Positions 39,831 through 44,212 of a stretch of 44,212 nt of DNA are shown in pieces. Origin of the DNA: Ruminococcus flavefaciens (GTDB lineage Bacteria; Bacillota; Clostridia; Oscillospirales; Ruminococcaceae); the NCBI GenBank assembly GCA_023667045.1, contig JAMPAU010000001.1, positions 1,032,569-1,076,780 of the forward strand. The letters are read 5' to 3'. The position numbers and the translations under genes are program-made. The number at the start of each line of letters is the position of its first letter. Within the stretch, counting starts at the first letter, position 1. Under the pieces are notes generated by a model, which did not search any database, was not told the DNA's origin, and saw only the letters and a program-made list of their open reading frames with translations.

Positions 39831-41231
39831 TCAGTTTTTAGCCGAATTGAGAGCTTTTTGTACGGCTTCCATTATGGCGTTTGAGCTGTAAGTTGCACCG
39901 GAATAAGCATCAACATCTGTATTCTGTGAGGAAAGAATCTGTGAGATTACAGAATCCTGTGCAGAATTGAAATACCAGTCATCACTTTCTTCAGTGCGTG
40001 CAGAAATAGAAGTTATCACATCATTTTCAATGGTAATATCAACAAATACGTCGCCGTCGTAACCATATGCACTTGCTGAGTATGTACCGTTTTTGTAAAC
40101 GTATGACGGTTCTGTTTCAGGGGGAGTTTCCGGTTCGTCAGGCTGTTCAGGAGTTTCTTCCTGTGATTCTTCCGGCTGATTGTTTTCTTCCGGTTCTTCG
40201 GCTGATTCCTCTGAATTTTCCGGCTGAGATTCTTCATTTTCTGCTGTGGTTGTTGTTGTTTCAGTAGTTGCAGTGTCTGTAGTTTCCGTTTCGGTATCAG
40301 AAATATCAGTAGTAGTATCAGTTTCAGAAACTGTCTGTACAGTTGTAGTAGTAGCTGTATCGTCGGACGGGGCTGTCGTGGCTGTACTTTCAGCAGATAC
40401 GGCAGTAGTAGTAGCAGACGAAATACTGTGAGTGCTTCCGGAATTGGATTTGTCTTCCGGCTTGTCTGCACCGCACGAAACAAGCACGCCGGAAACAGCA
40501 CCTAAAAATGCCAATGCACTTATAATATTAAGAATTGTTTTATTTTTTGGTTTCATTTTAATCACTATATGTTTTCTTATTCTCATCACTGCATAGCCGA
40601 TAAATGCCACGCTGTATACGAGAATATTAAAGAAAATTCCCTCACGCCCTGCCTTAGCCATAGGGTAGTAAAGCACAAGTACATGAATATATATCATCGC
40701 ATAGAAAAGATATGCAGTACGCTGTATTTTTTTCCATAGTTTAGCGTTCATTTTCTTACGGACTGCCGGAAATGACATCACAGTAAGAGGTATCATTATA
40801 ACAAGCATGGCGATTGACAATATACCTGCGATTTTCTGATTGTCGGACATTCTTCCAGCGTCAGTGAAAAGTCTGACAAAATAAGTCTGTCCAAATCCGA
40901 TATTATGACCTAAAGTTAATATTGCCGTAAAAATTGAAAGTTCTCCCCTTATGGGCATGAGTTTCTTTATAGGAGCAGAACCATTAGGCAAAGCTCCCAT
41001 GAACATTACAACATACCATAAAGCCGTTGCTAATGCTCCTCTTGTAAAAAGTCCAATAATGTAAGTATTGACAAATTCCGGCAGAGACCGTGTATTAGCT
41101 CCGGCGAGTATAACGCTTGCTACTGTAATAATAACCGCCGTCGTATAGAAAATAAACGGGTGCTTTTTCAGTGGCTTTCCGCAAAGAAAAGCAAAGCCAA
41201 AAGCAAGAATCAGGGCAATGAGGAAAAGCAT
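39831..41231 (-). CDS. Ferric-reductase-like heme membrane protein fused to FMN_bind domain
   Basis: 466 aa. Six to seven membrane helices within 1-255, with His109 (LTLGHNIGFG) and His183 (YIHVLVLYY) as likely heme ligands of a ferric-reductase-like (MsrQ/YedZ-type) bundle. An acidic Thr/Glu/Pro linker spans ~258-385, and an extracytoplasmic FMN_bind domain ~388-466. The domain ends in DAYSGATYSS, where Thr447 is the expected covalent flavin site made by ApbE. The fusion offers an electron path from the membrane quinone/heme side to a flavin outside the cell, as in flavin-based extracellular electron transfer. Electron donor and final acceptor are not visible. GAAAGGTG precedes the ATG. Confidence 0.88.
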   Translation of the reverse strand: MLFLIALILAFGFAFLCGKPLKKHPFIFYTTAVIITVASVILAGANTRSLPEFVNTYIIGLFTRGALATALWYVVMFMGALPNGSAPIKKLMPIRGELSIFTAILTLGHNIGFGQTYFVRLFTDAGRMSDNQKIAGILSIAMLVIMIPLTVMSFPAVRKKMNAKLWKKIQRTAYLFYAMIYIHVLVLYYPMAKAGREGIFFNILVYSVAFIGYAVMRIRKHIVIKMKPKNKTILNIISALAFLGAVSGVLVSCGADKPEDKSNSGSTHSISSATTTAVSAESTATTAPSDDTATTTTVQTVSETDTTTDISDTETETTDTATTETTTTTAENEESQPENSEESAEEPEENNQPEESQEETPEQPDEPETPPETEPSYVYKNGTYSASAYGYDGDVFVDITIENDVITSISARTEESDDWYFNSAQDSVISQILSSQNTDVDAYSGATYSSNAIMEAVQKALNSAKN

Positions 41232-41254
41232 ATTATTTCACCTTTCAGATTTAA

Positions 41255-42787
41255 TTATTTATTTTTCTTTCTTACTGCAAAAGCTGTAGCTACTGCACAA
41301 GCCATTACTGCGACAGGTACAGCTACTCCGGCTACGCCTGTCTTGGGGCTTTCTTTTCCAGTAGATGAAGCTGTTGTTGTAGCTTTTGCTGTGGTGGTAG
41401 TAGTTTTGGCGGTAGTAGCAGGTGCTGTAGTATTGTTGTTATCATTGTTGTTGTCGTTATTTTCGCCGTTGTTTTCTGTAGGAGCAGGTGGTTCAGAATT
41501 TCCACCGATTGTCATTGTAAATTCAAGAGGAGTATTATAGCCTGTTGCCTTTACAGACATAGTATAACTGCCCTCACCGCTGAATACGTTGCCGTTTCTT
41601 GAAGAAGCAGAAGTATCAATTTTTCCGTCTTCGCCGATGATTTTAACACTGCCCTTGCCTGTAGCGGAGTAATCAGTGCCGTTTACAGTAACTGTTGATA
41701 TATTTTTAACAAAGTTAGAGAAATCATTATCGTCTGCACCGTCAGCCTTTACTAAAGCAAAGTCAGAATAAACAGCCGGCATATTGTCTGTAGTGAGCGT
41801 GAAACTTGCAGTCATATCAGCGTATTTTCTAGAACTGTCTGAAACTGTAAGAGTATAAGAGCCAGCCACAGCATCAGTATAAGAGATTTCGCTGTCTGTA
41901 ACTGTAAAGTTATCAGCTATGCTGTAGGATTTTTCATAGTCATCTGGGAAGTTTTCAGTTGTAAATGAAGTTGTTCCTGTGCCGGAAGTACTTTCAGAAA
42001 CATTGACAGAACCGTCAAATTTTACCGGAACATATGTATCTGTAGGGATATTTGTGTAGCCGTCAAGAGTGATGAAAGAAACTTCACTGATTGTTGAACC
42101 CATAAGATTTACAAAATTTTCATATGGGAGAGTATTACCATGCGGTTCAGAAGTCTTTATACCAGAAGACCATGCAAGTTCGCCACGCCAGATATTAGCC
42201 TCGTGCCACATAGCATAGACACTGCCGTCAGTGGTCTTTATTGTTGCACCGTAAATAGCACTCATTTCCGGAGTGTTTTCAATGTCAATGAGGTAGTCGC
42301 CCCATGGTGTGCTTGTGCTAAGTTTGATTGAAGATTCGCTGGCTGTAACTGGTGTTTCGTCCTGAACTGCTGAAAATACTGCCTTGCCGTCTTCAACTGT
42401 TACTGTCTTGTATGCGGACGGTACATAATCCACAGCAGTGAAGTTATAGTTGTTTTCGCCGAGTGAATCAAGGTCTGACTGTGTGAGTGCAACAGGGTAT
42501 GTTACGCCAAGAATAGTACCTGTGCCGTCTTCATTTGCCTGATTGTATGTACCCTCGAAAAGCTCACCCTCGCCGTTCTTTGACCACTTTGAAGTTGTAG
42601 CAGAAGATACAGCGTCAACCTCATATTCATTGGCACTGCCGGAGAGTTCGGCTCTGTAAAAGTCTGCATACGGGATATTCATTGTACCATATACAATATC
42701 TCCCTCTGCTCCTGCTGAAAGCGGGATTACGCTTGCTACAGACAGTGCAAGTGCCGTCGCACTGATAAGTGATGTGATTTTTTTCAT
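41255..42787 (-). CDS. Secreted Tp47/Shr-like surface protein with C-terminal anchor
   Basis: 510 aa. Signal peptide 1-27. Residues ~30-270 look like the Tp47 domain found in Firmicutes surface proteins (VYGTMNIPYADFYRAEL...VDAVSSATTSKW...GTILGVTYPVAL). A middle beta-rich region follows (~275-345), then a Shr-like hemoglobin-interacting domain (PF07550-type, ~350-430: STVTVNGTDYSATGKGSVKI...GYNTPLEF). An Asn/Thr linker (~435-475) and a C-terminal SPKTG, membrane segment and RKKNK tail resemble a sortase-like anchor with SPKTG in place of LPxTG. DAVSSATTS (58-66) resembles the ApbE target motif. It is the first gene of the redox operon and may bind heme, flavin or a metal outside the cell. Confidence 0.75.
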   Translation of the reverse strand: MKKITSLISATALALSVASVIPLSAGAEGDIVYGTMNIPYADFYRAELSGSANEYEVDAVSSATTSKWSKNGEGELFEGTYNQANEDGTGTILGVTYPVALTQSDLDSLGENNYNFTAVDYVPSAYKTVTVEDGKAVFSAVQDETPVTASESSIKLSTSTPWGDYLIDIENTPEMSAIYGATIKTTDGSVYAMWHEANIWRGELAWSSGIKTSEPHGNTLPYENFVNLMGSTISEVSFITLDGYTNIPTDTYVPVKFDGSVNVSESTSGTGTTSFTTENFPDDYEKSYSIADNFTVTDSEISYTDAVAGSYTLTVSDSSRKYADMTASFTLTTDNMPAVYSDFALVKADGADDNDFSNFVKNISTVTVNGTDYSATGKGSVKIIGEDGKIDTSASSRNGNVFSGEGSYTMSVKATGYNTPLEFTMTIGGNSEPPAPTENNGENNDNNNDNNNTTAPATTAKTTTTTAKATTTASSTGKESPKTGVAGVAVPVAVMACAVATAFAVRKKNK

Positions 42788-42812
42788 ATACTTACTCCTT
42801 ATAGATTTATTA

Positions 42813-42826
42813 TTAGCATATACTAA
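42813..42826. promoter_or_regulatory. Operator-like palindrome 1 of the redox operon
   Basis: TTAGCATATACTAA, one mismatch from the perfect palindrome, in the 5' leader. Confidence 0.6.
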
Positions 42827-42861
42827 TATGAATTCAAAATAAAAAGCCGGTTCGACTTTAA

Positions 42862-42875
42862 TTAGTATATACTAA
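42862..42875. promoter_or_regulatory. Operator-like palindrome 2 of the redox operon
   Basis: TTAGTATATACTAA, a perfect 14-bp palindrome at or next to the predicted transcription start (~42876). Confidence 0.75.
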
Positions 42876-42880
42876 TAAGG

Positions 42881-42894
42881 TTAGTATACACTAA
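42881..42894. promoter_or_regulatory. Operator-like palindrome 3, overlapping the -10
   Basis: TTAGTATACACTAA. It contains the minus-strand -10 TATACT, so a bound protein would block RNA polymerase. Confidence 0.7.
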
Positions 42895-42911
42895 TTTTTT
42901 TAGTTTGTCAA
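42883..42911 (-). promoter_or_regulatory. SigA promoter of the flavin redox operon
   Basis: Minus strand TTGACA (42906-42911), 17-bp spacer, TATACT (42883-42888). The remaining intergenic sequence (42912-43066) is AT-rich with nothing recognisable. Confidence 0.85.
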
Positions 42912-43066
42912 TATATGTTTCAAAAAAATTTTCCGCATAGGTTAAAAAAATGCTTTATTGAATAATATACAAATTATCAAGCCGATATTTTTGTACATTT
43001 TCTTTAAATCGGATTTTTACTTTTTGTATAATATTGTTATAGTTTAACATATTAGACATGAAAATT

Positions 43067-43100
43067 CCCCAACAGAATGCACCTTAAAATTCTGTTGGGG
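43067..43100 (-). terminator. Terminator of the ankyrin-like gene
   Basis: CCCCAACAGAA / TTCTGTTGGGG perfect stem; the minus-strand tail is AATTTTC. Confidence 0.75.
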
Positions 43101-43122
43101 ATATGATTAATAAATTATTTTA

Positions 43123-44212
43123 TCATTCATATTCTTCAAGAAGCTCAACCAAATCGTCACGGCAATATCTTTTATACTCATTCTTCAGATTAAAGTATTC
43201 AAGACCATATTCTTCCTGAAGTTTATCGGGTGGCGGTTTTAAATTTGCACCTCTGTCAATAAGGAGTTCTATAGTTGCCTTTGATGCATACTTACTATTT
43301 TTAAGAATGCTGTCTTCCATTTCCGTGCCTGAATCAAGAACCATTTCTATCATGTCAGATGACGCATAAGGAATTATATCAGTAAGCATTTCCGGACTGA
43401 CTTTATATCCATTTTTTATAGCTAACTTAAATGATTTCTTTTTATTTTGATGTGAAAGTTCCATAATTATTTTATCTGTTATTACTGCACCGTGCGATAT
43501 AAGATATTCAGCAACCTCATCACTTAACCAGTTATAATGGGCATATTCAAAGGTATATCCTTCGTCAAACAGAAAATCAATAATCTTCTTTTTATCACCG
43601 GTCAAGTCACTTAAACCGAAACACCAACCAAATACTTCTTCGTCTGGTATTCCATATTCTTCTTTTATATAGTCGTAAACCAATCTGAAAAGTTCATAGT
43701 CTCCGCTGTTTATAGCTGATGTTATTGCAGGATAATTTGTCAGACTGCTGTTTGGCTTTATACCGTGGTCAATATAGTATTGAACCATATCATATCTGCC
43801 GTATACAATAGCTATATCAAAACCATTGGCTATACGTTCATAATCAAAACCCGCAAAAGAATCAGCGTCATCAATTCCAGAATCAAATTTTATGTCTTCA
43901 CCATTTACTTCCAGAATATATTCCAGCATTTCAATACTGCATGATGCTGTCAGTTCTCCATAATTATTTTGGGTATCATCTTCCAGATTAAAAAATTTTT
44001 TTAATTTTTTATATTCTTCAACTGTACCAAAAAGAGTAGCATATTCTAAAATTTCATACTTTTCATATTCGTCTAATTTGTTTTTGTCTTTTTCAGCACT
44101 TTTAACCGCATTTGAAATATCACCGCACAAAGCGTATACATAAGTATCCAGATAATCAAATTTACCGCCCTCATCAATATATCTGTTAGCAAGCATTTTT
44201 ACTGTCTGCGGA
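43123..44212 (-). CDS. Ankyrin-repeat-like protein, 5' end outside window
   Basis: At least 357 aa from an internal Met at 44196. The frame stays open to the window edge (PQTVK before that Met) and no SD is seen, so the true start is probably further right. The protein is a series of degenerate ~30-35-residue helix-turn-helix units of ankyrin type, such as GDYELFRLVYDYIKEEYG, YDMVQYYIDHGIKPNSSL, VAEYLISHGAVITDKII, IEMVLDSGTEMEDS and IELLIDRGANLKPPP. It is acidic, with no signal peptide or membrane segment in the visible part. Probably a protein-binding scaffold; partner unknown. A terminator follows. Confidence 0.75.
   Translation of the reverse strand, partial: PQTVKMLANRYIDEGGKFDYLDTYVYALCGDISNAVKSAEKDKNKLDEYEKYEILEYATLFGTVEEYKKLKKFFNLEDDTQNNYGELTASCSIEMLEYILEVNGEDIKFDSGIDDADSFAGFDYERIANGFDIAIVYGRYDMVQYYIDHGIKPNSSLTNYPAITSAINSGDYELFRLVYDYIKEEYGIPDEEVFGWCFGLSDLTGDKKKIIDFLFDEGYTFEYAHYNWLSDEVAEYLISHGAVITDKIIMELSHQNKKKSFKLAIKNGYKVSPEMLTDIIPYASSDMIEMVLDSGTEMEDSILKNSKYASKATIELLIDRGANLKPPPDKLQEEYGLEYFNLKNEYKRYCRDDLVELLEEYE

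Noticed and set aside
1-44212. Insertion sequences, integrases or prophage genes
   Set aside because: No transposase, integrase or phage structural motif was seen in any of the larger frames.

Overview
The window looks like a chromosomal segment of a low-GC, cellulosome-type Ruminococcus (Oscillospiraceae; R. flavefaciens or R. champanellensis-like). The basis is three secreted proteins with type I dockerin modules (a transglutaminase-like protein, a CE2-type esterase and a PL1 pectate lyase), Thr-rich linkers, Firmicutes RNA and housekeeping genes, and many SigA promoters with exactly 17-bp spacers. The assignment rests on gene content only; no search was run.

Layout. 1-1.7 kb: tRNA(CAU), a TtcA-like ATPase and a short FNT channel. 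1.7-4.8 kb: transglutaminase-dockerin protein, divergent from an aspartate aminotransferase. 4.8-9.2 kb: GH25 muramidase, a membrane-anchored NPCBM protein behind a T20 tract, and a three-gene split SleC/SpoIID-like cortex-lytic module with a sporulation-type promoter. 9.3-15.2 kb: dockerin esterase, class II FBP aldolase, DUF11 protein, GT-C-like membrane protein and a small frameshifted gene. 15.2-17.1 kb: two unknown genes, tRNA-Leu(CAG) and a DUF1292 protein. 17.23-17.87 kb: a ~600-nt transcription unit with no credible protein, flanked by a near-consensus promoter and an intrinsic terminator; I read it as a large structured ncRNA. 17.8-19.2 kb: rarA (mgsA).

19.2-32.4 kb, minus strand: one long operon from a single SigA promoter (32380-32408). 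In transcription order it encodes an unknown protein with a probable AUU start, an Hsp70/actin-fold ATPase with a ~245-residue N-terminal extension, a broken coiled-coil gene, two small coiled-coil paralogs, a 631-aa coiled-coil protein with ten 21-residue repeats, a NrdG-like radical SAM protein, two more coiled-coil proteins, a double-AAA+ ATPase, and a membrane-anchored protein with two SH3-like repeats on a Thr-rich stalk. Junctions are overlapping or very short. This is the best candidate for an undescribed system: plausibly an ATP-driven remodelling or scaffold machine reaching the envelope.

32.5-37.8 kb: pectate lyase, a membrane protein with a degenerate GGDEF domain behind a ~195-nt leader, and an unknown protein. 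37.9-42.9 kb, minus strand: a five-gene flavin/redox operon (secreted Tp47/Shr-like protein, ferric-reductase-like heme membrane protein fused to FMN_bind, ApbE lipoprotein, NusG_II protein, Gx/HepS_1 transporter) resembling flavin-based extracellular electron transfer loci. Its promoter is overlapped by palindromic operators of the form TTAGTATATACTAA. The right edge carries an ankyrin-like gene that runs off the window.
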